Source: Eutypa lata (Eukaryota; Ascomycota; Sordariomycetes; Xylariales; Diatrypaceae). Taken from it: 64,000 bases of DNA. Under the pieces are notes generated by a model. It was not told where the DNA came from, searched no databases, and saw only the letters and a program-made list of their open reading frames with translations. The translations under genes and the position numbers were made by a program. The stretch spans positions 310,001 to 374,000 of the forward strand of contig JAKULF010000017.1 in NCBI GenBank assembly GCA_022661535.1, in the 5' to 3' direction. Of this stretch, positions 1-11,728 are shown one piece after another. Each line of letters starts with the position of its first letter. The first letter of the stretch is position 1.

Positions 1-1454
1 CTTATGTCAAGAACTTGATAACCATGTTCTTAGATACTGTGAATCTTTTGTTTCTCTGAGATATATTGATCAATGCTCTTAGTCTACATTTGGCATGTCT
101 ATCTAAATTAGAATGACTCGTAGCAAGACACAATCGAACTTCAAGCAATAACTGTCAGTGGAAGCAAAACATAATTACCATAGTTAAGTATAATTTCAGG
201 AGGCTCCTGGGACTAGCACTCCGCTAGTTCAATGTCAAGTCTACTTACCTGTAAGAACCACCACCACTAGGTACTTGAGCTTTAAATCCTAATTATCTGA
301 CTTACCCCATTCTAGATGATGTGCTATGTAGAGTTGATTAACACACTATGATGTGTGTGGCTCAACAACCATAGTATAATTTCTAACCGAGACCCATTGG
401 ACTTTGGTTCGTCATTTGACTATGTCCTTGTTTCAGATCAGTCGCTTCTTTTCTACAAGTAAGATCCTCCCAAATACCCGACAGAAGTCTGTAGTACGAA
501 TCTAGAATAAAGTGTAGCCTAGCTCGAAGTGGTGACTGGAAGTCTCTACAGTCGGGTGTAATTGTTTGACTCAAGGGGACAAGTTTGAATTAGCACTGAA
601 AAGAAGACCTATACATTATCTACCAGATTGTGATATCGTTGCTGTGTTCTTCTTTCCCGTCTAAAAAACTTGTGTTGTGTTGAAGAAACGACTATTAACC
701 ACGTTTTTCGTTGTGTATGACATGTGGTAGGCCCTTGAAATATCCCTATTTTAGAGATGAAGACTTAGTTTAGATCGGGGTAGTTCTAATTGGGATCGCA
801 TAATTCAATCAACTAATGCAAAAAAAATAAAAAATATTTAACGTCATAACCAATGAGATGCAATTCTATAACGGCTTGAAACCATTTTCCTATGTAGTAC
901 TGATAAACGATTATCGCTAGACTTCGACGAGAAATTTCACGTGTCATCACTATTGGAAAATCAGGGGTAAGTACGTATATTGAAGCGTGCAGATTACGTC
1001 GTCGTAATCGCTCGACATGTACGTACGGGATCGTAAAGAGCCAATCGTTGCGACGATCTTGAGCATGCATAGTTAGAATAATCTCAAAGAGGCCTGGAGG
1101 CCTTGCTGTGGATCTCTGCGCATAGCTTACGATCTCGGGCTTAGCGGCCGAATGCAGGGAATTAAGCCTCTGGGGCGTTACATCGGGTCGGTCGACGGCG
1201 GCATCCTTGCGGTGGCTATCACCGGCGTTGGTCCCCGATCTAGTAGTAGTCGCCCCGCCTTCGCATTAAGTAATTACACCAACTGATGGGCCCGTTCACC
1301 ACACATACCGGCTTGGGATGTACAAAATGGGGACAAATCCGGACCCAAGGGCGTAGTTATGTACGCCCTGACTTTTCTTGCCAGCGCTTCTCGTTGCGAG
1401 TTCGAATCAGCCTTTAGCTAGCTAGCATTTGCTCGTCTCCTCGCCGTCGACAAC
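1..1454. other. gene-free left edge
   Basis: Only short unconvincing ORFs on both strands, none with a recognisable domain or good splice continuation. I see no RNA gene or clear repeat. The last 200 bp must hold the promoter of the gene starting at 1455. Confidence 0.5.
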
Positions 1455-2884
1455 ATGAAGCTGCCTATTTCCCAGGTCACGGTCCCAACCGGGGTACTGC
1501 TAGCGGCGAAGGCATTGGCCGCTACGAGTGGAGAGTTCAATGTCTTGACTATGAACGTGGCCGGATTGCCCGATTTCCTAAACAACAACGAGGTTCCTGG
1601 GGACAAGGCAACGAATTCGGGGCTCATAGGTTCGAAGTTTGCCGAGTACGGCTACGACATAATCCACACGCAGGAGGTAAGGAGTTGTCTCTCTACTATA
1701 CTAAATACTAAATCAGTCCCCCCAACACATCCGAAACATGAAATTCTTTTATATATATATATTAAAACATGGATTCTTAGGACTTCAACTACCACGCGTA
1801 CATCTACGCGACCGACACGCACCCCTACCGCACGGCGACGTCCGGGGGCGTGCCGTTCGGCGACGGCCTGAACACGCTCTCCAACTTCGACTGGATCAAC
1901 TACAGCCGCGTGAAGTGGGACACGTGCAGCAACGCGTCGGGCGCCGACTGCCTGACGCCCAAGGGGTTCACGTTCATGCGGGCGCGGGTCGACGACGGCG
2001 TCTACGTCGACGTGTACAACCTGCACACGGACGCGGGGACGGAGGACGGCGACCTGGCGGCGCGCGCGGCCAACCTGGAGCAGGTGGCCGCCTACGTCGA
2101 CGCGTGGAGCGCCGGCAACGCGGTCCTCGTCTACGGCGACACCAACAGCCGGTACACGCGCGCCGGCGACAACATCACCGTCTTCGCGAACCAGAACGGC
2201 TTGACCGACCCGTGGGTCGAGCTCATCCGCGGCGGTGTGGTCCCCGCCGAGGAGACCATCTGCGAGAACCCCAGCACGACGAACGAGTGCGAGACCGTCG
2301 ACAAGGTGTTCTACCGCGGTAGCGCTGTCGTCGGCCTCCAGGCCACGGAGTGGAGCTACGCGAGCACGAGCTTCCTGCAGGCGAATGGTAGTATCCTGTC
2401 GGACCACAACCCCATCGCCGTGGACTTCGCCTGGACTTCGGGTTCGGCCCTGCGGCAATCTAATTTCTTGGGCGGTCCGCATGGCACCTGGTTCAGCGAT
2501 GTGCCGACGCTCGCCGATGTTGCGTCCCCAGTGGCTAGTGTCCTCACATTCCGGGGTGGAAGCCGGGTTGATAGCGTAGGTCTGACGCTTACAAATGGGT
2601 TGACGTCGTTGACCCACGGTGGAACTGGCGGGGACGTTGCGTCTCTCACGCTCGCCGACGGCGAGTATTGGACGAGTACCGAATTGTGCCAGGGCAAGAA
2701 GAACGACCAGACGCGGATCTTCTACATCCTGGCGACGACGAGCACGGGTAGGACCCTCAAGACCGGAACGTCGACGGATGACTGCTCGACGTTCGCGGCG
2801 CCGGACGGGTGGGGTGTCGTCGGATTTGTTGGGCAGGATGGCGATGAGGTGGACCAGCTTGCTTTCGTGTATGCGCCTCAGTAG
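1455..2884 (+). CDS. secreted EEP-fold phosphodiesterase (sphingomyelinase-like) with C-terminal jacalin-type lectin domain
   Basis: Two exons, 1455-1676 and 1781-2884, joined by a 104-nt intron (GTAAGG...TTCTTAG), give 441 aa. Residues 1-22 form a signal peptide. The endonuclease/exonuclease/phosphatase fold follows: LTMNVAGLP near residue 31, the metal-binding Glu in TQE at the end of exon 1, YNLHTDAG, YGDTNSR, and the catalytic His in SDHNP. From about residue 295 a Gly-rich beta module (GGPHGTWFSD onward) resembles a jacalin-related lectin. Families with this fold hydrolyse phosphodiesters such as sphingomyelin or inositol phosphates; the lectin would target the enzyme to glycans. The substrate is inference. 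GC rises sharply in exon 2, typical of fungal coding sequence. A non-catalytic relative is unlikely because the metal and His motifs are intact. Confidence 0.85.
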
Positions 2885-4239
2885 GAGGCTAATAGGGAGT
2901 CAACTACATAGGTTAGACTCTCGTAGCACTTGCTGATGAATGGATCGCTGGATCTTGTAACTGCATGCATTTGATGTTTCCTCATACGTATGTCGTATAA
3001 TACTCTTTCTAATACCAATTTTGGAAAGTATATAATTCAAACAGCATCGTAAAGAACGTATCGCACCTTACGGGTGAGGGACTATCCAATTCTCCCTTTC
3101 CAACATACCCATAATTTCCAAGGCTCACCCAATCACGTAAGTAGACTCGTAGCTTTACCTCATCCTCTTAACCCCTATTCCTAACAGCTATTGACAACAT
3201 CCGACCTAGCTCATTGAAGCAAACCGGCGGTACTGTCATAACCCCAGCTAACCTTAGAACCCCCCTCAGACACGCCCATAACCTCTCTCGACCGCTCCGC
3301 ACTAGCTTTGGCGACAGGCTCATCAAAGGACCGCCTTCGAATTAGCAGTCCCCGTGGTGCACATCTTGCCGCTAGGGAACATGATGCTTTCCAGGGCTTG
3401 GCGGTAGCTACCAATCTGGTTCGCTACCTAGCACTGCATCAAGCCGACATTAGAGTCCGCCAGCAAACGTGAGGTCAACTGATACTAATCGTCTCATTTG
3501 GTTGTGAATTAAGGACCAAGAGACACCTGATCGAAGGTAGGGCATCTTCTTAGACTTGTAAGTCTGTGATGGCCTAGAATTGCTTTTGGTCTGAGGTTGT
3601 TTCGAGGAACCGTGAGGTGCGAACTGACCCTTATGCTGCAACAAACTTGGGTATTGTGTGCCATCTCGAGAGATGATGAGATGCTTCTACGATGTCCCCC
3701 CCCACTGGGAACCGAGCGCTATAATCCCCATTCAGTGGTGGCAGAAGATATTAGAACACTCTAATCTGTGTATCTGGTGGAGGTGGCACTTTCATTGTGG
3801 TATAGAATAGGCCCTGGCATGAATCTGCACACTCGCTTTCATTTATTCTCCAGACGGTTCTTTACGTCATATCGTACGACATAGGTGCACAACAAGCACT
3901 GTGAAGATGTAGTCGTTGTCGATGGAGATGGGTTCAGATTTCGATCGGTCACAAGGACCCTATGGCATGCGTTACTGGCTCACATAGTTTCGTATCATCG
4001 GTCCTGAAGCTGCTGATTCTATCCGTCATATTGAGTCGTGCCGCAAAACTCCTGTCCCATTCGACCTACAGCACCTTCACAGGTCTTGCGGAGCTAGTGA
4101 AAGAGGTCGACTATTCTGTGTAGATGTGGCAGAGAGTCCTTCCCGACAGGTTCATCGTCCTCTCCGCTAGCCATACATAATTCGTGGTTTGATCCCTTTT
4201 GGTGGCTTTAATGCGTGGTCGTCATCAACCCGTTTTGTA
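2885..4239. other. intergenic stretch
   Basis: No ORF with family resemblance. It contains the tail-to-tail 3' ends of the phosphodiesterase-lectin gene and the Zn2Cys6 gene. Nothing repetitive is evident by eye. Confidence 0.4.
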
Positions 4240-5428
4240 TCACATTGGGAATCCAAGAGCAATAAGACGTTCTTTGACCTCTTGAAGCTGTTTCACCCTG
4301 TCTCCAGAACTATCTTCTAGGATTTCACACTGGAGCCTGAGTATTCTGTTCTGCTTATCACTGGGCCTGTCTCCGATTGCTTCTGACACCTTTCTGCTGA
4401 GTTGTTGGGATCGCGTCTTTAGAACGGATGCAATATGGGCTAGTAGGACAGCTTGCATCGTGGAAGAAGAGGCGGCGGATGCGACGAAATTACCCACCCT
4501 AAGCTCTGGTACACTCACCCTGGCCTCCTTGCCGTCTGGATAGGCGGTAGAAATCTTGGCACAGAGAGTGGCATGGCTGAGGAGGCTTTCGAATATATCC
4601 AGCATCCTAGTATGGCACAGGACAAGAAGGTTAAATAGAAAGGTGTCGAACATATCTCCCGAACCCGGAATGTCTTCGCTGGAAACGTTAAGATCCCCCA
4701 TATGAATGCAATCGGAATTCGGACAAGCATTGAGCTGGGGCTCGGTGTCAAATATAATCCCCAGGATATCCGAATACATGTCGATTAAAACCTGCCCGGA
4801 GTGAAATAATAGCTCTAGGAGTCGCTGCGGGTCGAACGTCTTCGTATAATGGCCAAGCACTTCTTCAATGGGGGAACCTCTAGGCATGTGAAAGAGGGAC
4901 GCGGTTGGCATCTCTCGAAAGACTTCATCGAGATCGGCTGCCAGAGCCGTTAGTTGACGAACGCAACTCGATCTCCGGTTCTCTAGAGGTGAACTTGATG
5001 ACACGTCCTGTTTTTCGACCGCTGGTTCGAGCTGAACAGCATCCTGAGTACCCGCTCCTGCAGCTGCTTCGAGCGGCGGGGTCAACGTGGAGCCGAAATC
5101 CAGCGGCTGCCAATCGAACTGGATGCCTAAACTGTCATCAACGGGCGTCTGAAACGAGAAGGCGTCGTCATAGACGGGAGTAGTAACCGCCGGGGCTACC
5201 CTCCTCGCAGCTGAACCTGCAGGGCTGAAGACACATCGGGCGCCGGCCTTCAAACACCGTGTGCAGGTCGCTACCCCTTGCTCCTTAGGGCACCTGAGCT
5301 TTTGTGAATGGCATCTAAGTAGGTAGTTCCCCACAAATTTCAGCTGGGCATTCTCGAGGATAATGTAGTTAAAGGTTTTAGTTAATCGCAATTTACCTGT
5401 CGCAACTTGTCCGGAGGGGACGGGGCAT
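4240..5428 (-). CDS. Zn2Cys6 fungal transcription factor
   Basis: The zinc cluster is split by an intron. Exon 1 (5428-5397) encodes eleven residues ending in CDR; after an 82-nt intron (GTAAAT...CTTAG) exon 2 (5314-4240) continues with CHSQKLRCPK...CTRC...GARCVF. All six zinc-binding cysteines appear only in the spliced form, so the start at 5428 is preferred over any ATG inside exon 2. The product is 368 aa with a short DNA-binding N-terminus, a low-complexity linker and a helical C-terminal half with the layout of AflR-type secondary-metabolism regulators. It probably binds CGG-containing sites in the nucleus. No biosynthetic cluster lies directly beside it; the closest plausible targets are the secreted lectin enzyme to its left or the gene at 6751, both guesses. 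Confidence 0.85.
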
Positions 5429-6750
5429 TTTGATTCAGTACCAGGGGTTTTTAAGTTTGTTATATGGACTTTACAGAAAACTCGTCAATGTAAGGGAGCG
5501 ATGGATGGACACTCACTCCACTCACCCACTTTGGGAGGCTTACCAAGCTGCCAAGAAAGCAGCGTGGAGAGGCAGAGAGGCAGAGAGGATCGGGCCTGAT
5601 CTCTCTGCGGTGTTACCCCACGAACCCCACTCATCGACTCGGGACCGCTAATTAAGTCGGCAGGACTTAAAGTAGGCCGCACGACGATCCCTGCGAATAA
5701 CTGACCAGTTGACCCTCTCTCTCTCCTCTCAAAGCAAACATGTCTTCTGTATTACATCACAATCAAAATGTCCCGGTAACTAGTGCTAGAGCCCGGTCTG
5801 TCTGTATGTTTTACTTTGATAGGTGGTACGAATCAGGCATTGTACTTGTGCTTCGAAGATCACATCTATGTATTTCCATGTGACCGTGTTAGTTATTTTG
5901 TTATTCTATGAGATGATCAGTGTTCGTTTCAATTATGTTGAGTTATTTTATTATTAGTATTGACCGGTGGTGAGCCTCTGCGTATATGTGACAACCAAGT
6001 CCAATCCCTTCCAACAGTCGCCGACGCCGAGTGGCTGCTCGTCGCTGTTCGCAGGACTTTGTTTGTTGGCTGGAACGTCTATTTTTGGTCGGCTGATGAA
6101 CGCCACCTAGGCGCATCGAGTCGTTGTCAATAATAGCAGCAAAGCTTTAGAGCTCTAGCTCCTCAAATGACCACGAAAAAACGCCTATCATTCTGCATAC
6201 TGCAACCTGAGAGATATAGATATATAAGTACTTAGATATATAGATACATAGATAGGTAGATGGTAGATATGTAGGATTCCCATCCCCGGCTGGGAGCTCG
6301 CGATAGCCGAAGGTGTGTACACCTCTACACTACGTACTTGGAATGCCCGATAAATAGTGCGCAACGCAACCTGCATATTTATGTTTCACTCTCTTATCAG
6401 CCCAGCCCTGCGCGCGCGAGCTGCTCTTCCCTGTCTGTCATGCCCTTTTCGATCCCGCCTGTCCCGCATTCATTATCTATTTACATACCCACCCACTCAC
6501 TCACTGCATCTGAAGAATACTACGTTGAAATAGCTCTGACCTCATTCACCATTTTCAATACCTACCTTTTTATTTTTATTTTTAATGAATCACCTCCCTG
6601 CCCCCTTCCCGCCCCTCGAGTGTGAATAACTATGAAGAATACCGTGGGACGTATTATTATTATCAGGTGCACCGGGACTAGAGCCTCTTTTTAACTACAA
6701 GGAAGATCGCACGCCAATTCACACAAGGGGCTGCTGAAACGAAACCCTAT
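5429..6750. other. intergenic region with GATA/TAGA microsatellite
   Basis: A degenerate AGATATATAGATA-type simple repeat lies at about 6210-6272, and a GAGAGGCA duplication near 5566-5590. No gene is supported. The right end carries the promoter of the gene at 6751. Confidence 0.4.
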
Positions 6751-8031
6751 ATGGATCTCGATACCGTGGGTGGGCTGGTCAACGAGCTGCTCTCGGCCTA
6801 CGACGCCGCGCTAGAATACTACACGAAGTGGCAGCGCAGGAAATGGCAGGAGAACCACTATCGCACGCACGACAAGGGCAAGCTCTCGGGCAGCGGCAGC
6901 TGTGGCTTGAGCACGTCATTGAGCATATCGGGTCCCATCATCCGGAAAGCGTACAATGAGGCGGCCGAGGCTCTCGGGGAGGCCTTTTCCACAGGAGACA
7001 GTGCGGCGAACCCTTGATCCAACTAGAAGCGCAACCGAAAATGCTGATTTAACCTCGCAGAGACCAGCCGTGAAGTCCTGCACGGCAACCTCAAGCGCCT
7101 CCAGGACCACATCGGCACCCTGTACGAGGCTATGACCCGCGACACCGGCCCACTGCAGCTTGCGGAGATCCTCCAAGCCTCCGAGGCGGTGCGCATCGCA
7201 ACAATCGCCACGCTAGCAAACCAATGCAAGCGGCTATCTTCTTCTGTCCCTGTCGGCGCCGGCCGCAGTCGCCCGACATCCCTACTACCTCCTGTTGCAC
7301 CACGCCGGCAGCGGGTGACCTCGATTATGAGCGCAACAGCTACAGCCACAACAACAGCAATAGCAACATCCAACAGATCTTCTATCAATACCGAGAAAGG
7401 CATCGAAGATGATGTTCGGACGGTATACCGCCACAGCGGCTCCAACCGGTCGCCGTTCCAGTCCGAGCCGCCTTCGCCGCCGCCCACGCCGAAGATGATC
7501 CCGGACGACTTGCAGAGCACGTGTACTACGATGTCGACGACAATGACGGCGACGTCGACGACGGCGGCTATGTCCAGCACGCCGCACCCCAAGGCCAGCG
7601 TATTCAGCGTTTTCTGCCCCGAGGCAATGCGGTACCAAGTCGACGTGCGGAAAGCGATGCCTCCTCGCGCTGCTAGTGCTGCTACTACTGCCGCCAAGAG
7701 CGGCGGGAAGTGCAAGTGTGGGTACGACTGGTATGGGTGGCTCACCGCGACGACAACGACGGCGGCAGCAGCTGACGGCGGCGACGGCGGTGACAATCAC
7801 CAGAACCTCATGATGATCAAGGACGGGTTCCAGCTGACGCCGCGGTTCCTCGGCAAGTCGCACTGCGAGGGCGGCGTCTTCGGCTGCGTCCTGTGCACGT
7901 CGAGCGGGAAGACCGAGACCTACGCCGATGCGAATGCGCTAAGGGCTCACATCAATGCCGCCCATACGAAGTGGCAGATGCTTCATGATTCCGATATGGC
8001 TGGACGGTTAGGGGTTGCGGCTATCATGTGA
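6751..8031 (+). CDS. fungal protein of unknown function with C-terminal C2H2-like zinc finger
   Basis: Exons 6751-7000 and 7061-8031 flank a 60-nt intron (GTGCGG...CGCAG, branch-like GCTGATTTAAC), giving 406 aa. The first 140 residues are helical. The middle is low-complexity: Ser/Thr/Ala-rich, with runs of ACN and GCN codons and a Pro-rich SPPPTP patch. The C-terminal 60 residues contain CVLC followed by ALRAHINAAH, spaced like a C2H2 finger, inside a block (FLGKSHCEGG...CTSSG.TETY) that I recognise as conserved among uncharacterised fungal proteins. A nucleic-acid or protein-binding role is possible; no function is assigned. The 5' splice site is weak, so the intron is inferred mainly from frame and the stop at 7016. 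Confidence 0.7.
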
Positions 8032-9196
8032 TGAAGCTGTTTGTCCCTCCGGCCCTGCCTGTATGTATTACTCTGACTTCATGTGTTATGGGGCAATTTT
8101 CTTTTTTTTTCTTTTTGGTCTTTCTGGCGTAGGATGGATGGATGGATGGATTCTCGGGGCTTAGGCTGGTATGGTACGGTACGGTATGGCTGGTGGTGAT
8201 ACCCAGGGCGAGTTGGTACAGGATCTTGTATATTATAAAGCGTCCCTGCGGTTGGCTTTTAAACACCCTATGTGTTTGAGGTTTTTACCTTTTCTAACTA
8301 TAATTCATGTGCGATGATTTATTTTGAAGCATCCCTAGCACATATTCCTTGAAGGAGGCATGAGTTAGAAGAAAACGATCACATTCTGTCTTGCTATGTA
8401 ATACTATATGTGAAGGAAACCTAGTATCCGACCCTTGTCAAAGGGGTTCCAAACCCATGACAACCACCATGCCCAGCGTGCTATTAATGATTATATAGAG
8501 GAACATAGGAAACCTACACGCCAACTCTTGGCATATCACATCGAATGACAGCGCCATACCGAGTATTTTATATGTTCTTTAGGGTCCTTATATTTACCTT
8601 TACTTATACGCCGTGTTAGCGTCGATGGAGGATTCGGCTGATATCGTGCTCCACGGCCGAGGTAGAGCCTGGGACCACGCACTCACGAAAGAGTATGAAG
8701 ATATACACTCGTGATAGACGTTAGTGATACCTACCTCCTATTCATTGTCAGCCTTCACTGTTAACATTTGCAGGTTCGTAGGTGTCCCACTGCACAATAG
8801 ACAAGCGTAGGGGAGCAGCAGCCCGTTTGGAGCTGTCGTTAGATTGTAGCGTAGGCTCCTTGCTGCGGCGCTGATACAGAAGTCTATAGATTGTTTAAAG
8901 TGTTCAGAACGTTAAATATAAGGATAACTAATGAATACTCCTCGAAGGTGATCTACGATCAGTTCATTCTTAAGTTAAATAGTGCCAACGGAACAGGAAC
9001 AATGGGTGGGAATTTACGTAATCAATGCGCCCTTTTATCTCTTGTAACAGATATTCTGTTACCGAGAGCCTACAATATATTAGTGGTGTGCGGCTTCTAA
9101 CGAATATTAATGTGGCGAGCGACAGCGGGATGTAAGGGAGTCTTGCAGCAAAGGCGATATTGGCAGGAGATCTTTTCTTATAACAGCTACAGAAAA
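8032..9196. other. intergenic stretch
   Basis: Contains a short GGAT tandem at about 8132-8151 and otherwise no supported gene. A 69-aa ORF at 8891-9100 has no family resemblance. Confidence 0.4.
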
Positions 9197-11330
9197 TTAT
9201 GGCAAGTCCTGCATTTCTAACTCTTCATTGACTTGTCGCTCAAATCGCAGATTGCTAAAGGGTTGAGTGTTCCTGGCCGGTTCAGGCAGTGCAAGATAGT
9301 TGTCATCCTTGATAGCCTGTCGAACATCCTCCGTAGTCGACGGGCTTGTGATAAGTATCTTGAATACCGTGCGGCCCTTAGTCAAATCCAATAAGAACCT
9401 GAGAACGTAAGCCATTTCCTGCAGCAGATCCTCGCTACGCTCATAGAAGTTGATCCCGTCGATGACACAGAACACCGATTCTGTAGTTTTCACCTGTTGA
9501 ACGAGGGAGCCAAAAATGTAGCAGAACGCCTCAATATTTCCATGGTTCATTTGGTAAGCGTCTTCGCTCCTGATAAAACCGAGATCGAAATGTTGTTGCT
9601 GCAATAGCTGTGTCAGAAGGCTTATGATCATGGTTCTGCCCCCGCCGTAGTCTTGGTGGATATGGCGGCCGCAGAAAAAGGTTATAGGTCGAAACGTGTT
9701 CACACTGCGCAGGTTCCGTACTAGCATGGCGCAGAAAAAAGACAAGGGGGAAATTGGCTGTGAATCCGAGTTGCCATGGATGAGCAATTCCTGTGGCAAG
9801 GAAGTAACAAGCCACTCCTTAAATTTAGGCGATTTCATAATTTCGTTCGTTGGATCTCGACCTTTCGATGTAAGAGGCACTCGCAAACCTAGAATATACT
9901 CCAAATCTGTATCATCTAAGCCAGTCATATTCAGAAATCCGAGAAGGTCATTCTGAAGTACGATTGGCCCGGAAAGCCGTGACTGTGGTGCCGACTCACC
10001 ACGATAAAGTTCCCGTAGTTTCGAATTCTCAGCTGGCATTGTTAGCTTTCTTTCTTTCTTTTATTATATATAGTAAACTTCACGGTTTTGCGTAGACAAC
10101 TTACATGTAACCAGCTTCAGTTGACGAGTGATCTCGTTAACTTTTATGTCCATCTGAAGGTGGTGCTCCTCAAACAGGGCACGAAATCCGTTTTGAGTAT
10201 CACTTATCACGTTAGCCACCCTAGATACTATGGTAGCTATTAGCCATTGTTTTACATCGAGTAAGATCACTCTGCTTAACAATACTCACTAGTCTTGATG
10301 TCTTTGAATGATTCGTGGCTCTCTTGCATATGAGCTTTATCAGCTTCATGCACGAGACTTTTGCCATTGACCTTAACCTTTTCCAAGCACAACAACAGCG
10401 ATTCCTCGTATGACTCCCCATTCCACAATGCGTCGAGTCCCTTGATTTCTATACTTCAATAATCAGCATTTCTACACCACGCTTCTCCATGCGAATTGTC
10501 ACTTTAGGGCAATGAACATATATTCCTACCTATCTTCCTTGTATAATACCCTATCACATCCTCTGTTGCCTTCAGCATGGATATATGGAGCGTTATCACC
10601 GCTGTTGTAATATTTTGCATCGTGGGGTATATCCTGATATAATCCTCAATATCTCCAAGCTTTTCTTTCAGTTCATCTAGTCCGTCTAGAATGGCCGTTC
10701 GAACATTGCTAGTTTGTTTGAATGCCTGACCCAAATTAATCTTGTTAGTCTTGCTAACACTCGTATATCGATGTGATAATACAGATGAGACCTCACCTCT
10801 AGTAGGATTGTTAAAGCACCAGTCATCGGCTTCAAATAATCGATATCTGGGACTAGCCTAGTTACTCGCTCGATTCTATCCGCACTATCCCCGACAAATC
10901 GCGCTACCCTCCTAATGGCGCCCTTGACACCGGATCTGGAGTTGTATGCTTGTGCCGCTGACTGAAGAATTTCTAGAACCCCTTCCCAGCTCGATTCTGA
11001 ACGGATACTACAACCTTTCTCAACATGACCCTTGGGTTCTTGGGGGTACGTGACTATGAATTGCTTCATAATGGTAGCAAACTGATTAGTTGACATTGTC
11101 GCTGAATCCTCCTCTTGTCGACGTTCATCATGCGGTCCATGGCTTAGCGCTGTTGCTTGACGGGAAGACATCACGTCTGACATTGGTAAAACTACGTAGC
11201 GTTTCAAAATCGGGTCGTAATGCGTGGGAGGATTTGCGAAAGCCGGGTGGTAAGCGAACAAATGGTTGTCAATGAAATCAACGGCTGGTGAGATAAGTTT
11301 GATTCTCCAAGGCTGTGTCATCTGATTCAA
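9197..11330 (-). CDS. STAND/NACHT-like protein with degenerate nucleotide-binding loop
   Basis: Five exons (11330-10797, 10725-10530, 10448-10290, 10236-10105, 10032-9197) join in frame to 618 aa. The N-terminal half is a helical signalling-type domain (AYHPAFANPPTHYDP, then a long helical stretch to about residue 340). The C-terminal half has the layout of a family of fungal P-loop-like proteins: LLIHGNSDS where a Walker A would be, a core FFCGRH strand, then VFCVIDGINFYE as Walker B-like strand, and ILITSPS as sensor-like strand. No GxxxxGK[ST] is present, so ATP hydrolysis is doubtful. Introns are 53-72 nt. The gene is divergent from the tandem-AAA gene, their start codons 398 bp apart, so they may share regulation. 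A role in self/non-self or stress sensing is inference. The exon-4 start (10236) was chosen because the nearby alternative AG breaks frame. Confidence 0.7.
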
Positions 11331-11728
11331 AAATAGAATTGTTTATTGGACATTACATCCCGTTTGAACTTAGGCATATGTACTAACCTCCTGCTATTAA
11401 CAGTGTACATTTATATGTCGATAGTTTAACAGCTCTTGTGAAGGAAAGACGTAGTAATCTCATAGCTAAAACACGTAGTTTCGACATCAGAACGTCCCGA
11501 GAGTACACAAGAGCGGGGAAAGAAAGAAGGCTGCATCTTCCAGCCAGTCGATCTGCCTCTTGCATTCTATACCAAGATCAGTCTTATCAGGTCTATTGGT
11601 TAAACTCGCATATGAATAAAGGTTGGTAGGACTAAGGATTTATAATCATTTACCCCTCTTTGACTAGACCGTGTAAAATCCAGTGGAGGCCTCAGAACTC
11701 ATCATATATTGTCAGGTCGTAATTTACA
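11331..11728. promoter_or_regulatory. divergent intergenic promoter region
   Basis: A 398-bp gap between the start codons of the STAND-like gene (minus) and the tandem-AAA gene (plus). It must hold both promoters. No TATA or palindromic operator stands out. Confidence 0.5.

Noticed and set aside
1652..2617. Long minus-strand ORF of 321 aa.
   Set aside because: Antisense shadow of the GC-rich phosphodiesterase-lectin exon; Arg/Val-rich with no domain.
10201..10290. Splice acceptor at 10221 for exon 4 of the STAND-like gene.
   Set aside because: It breaks the reading frame; the acceptor ending at 10237 keeps it.
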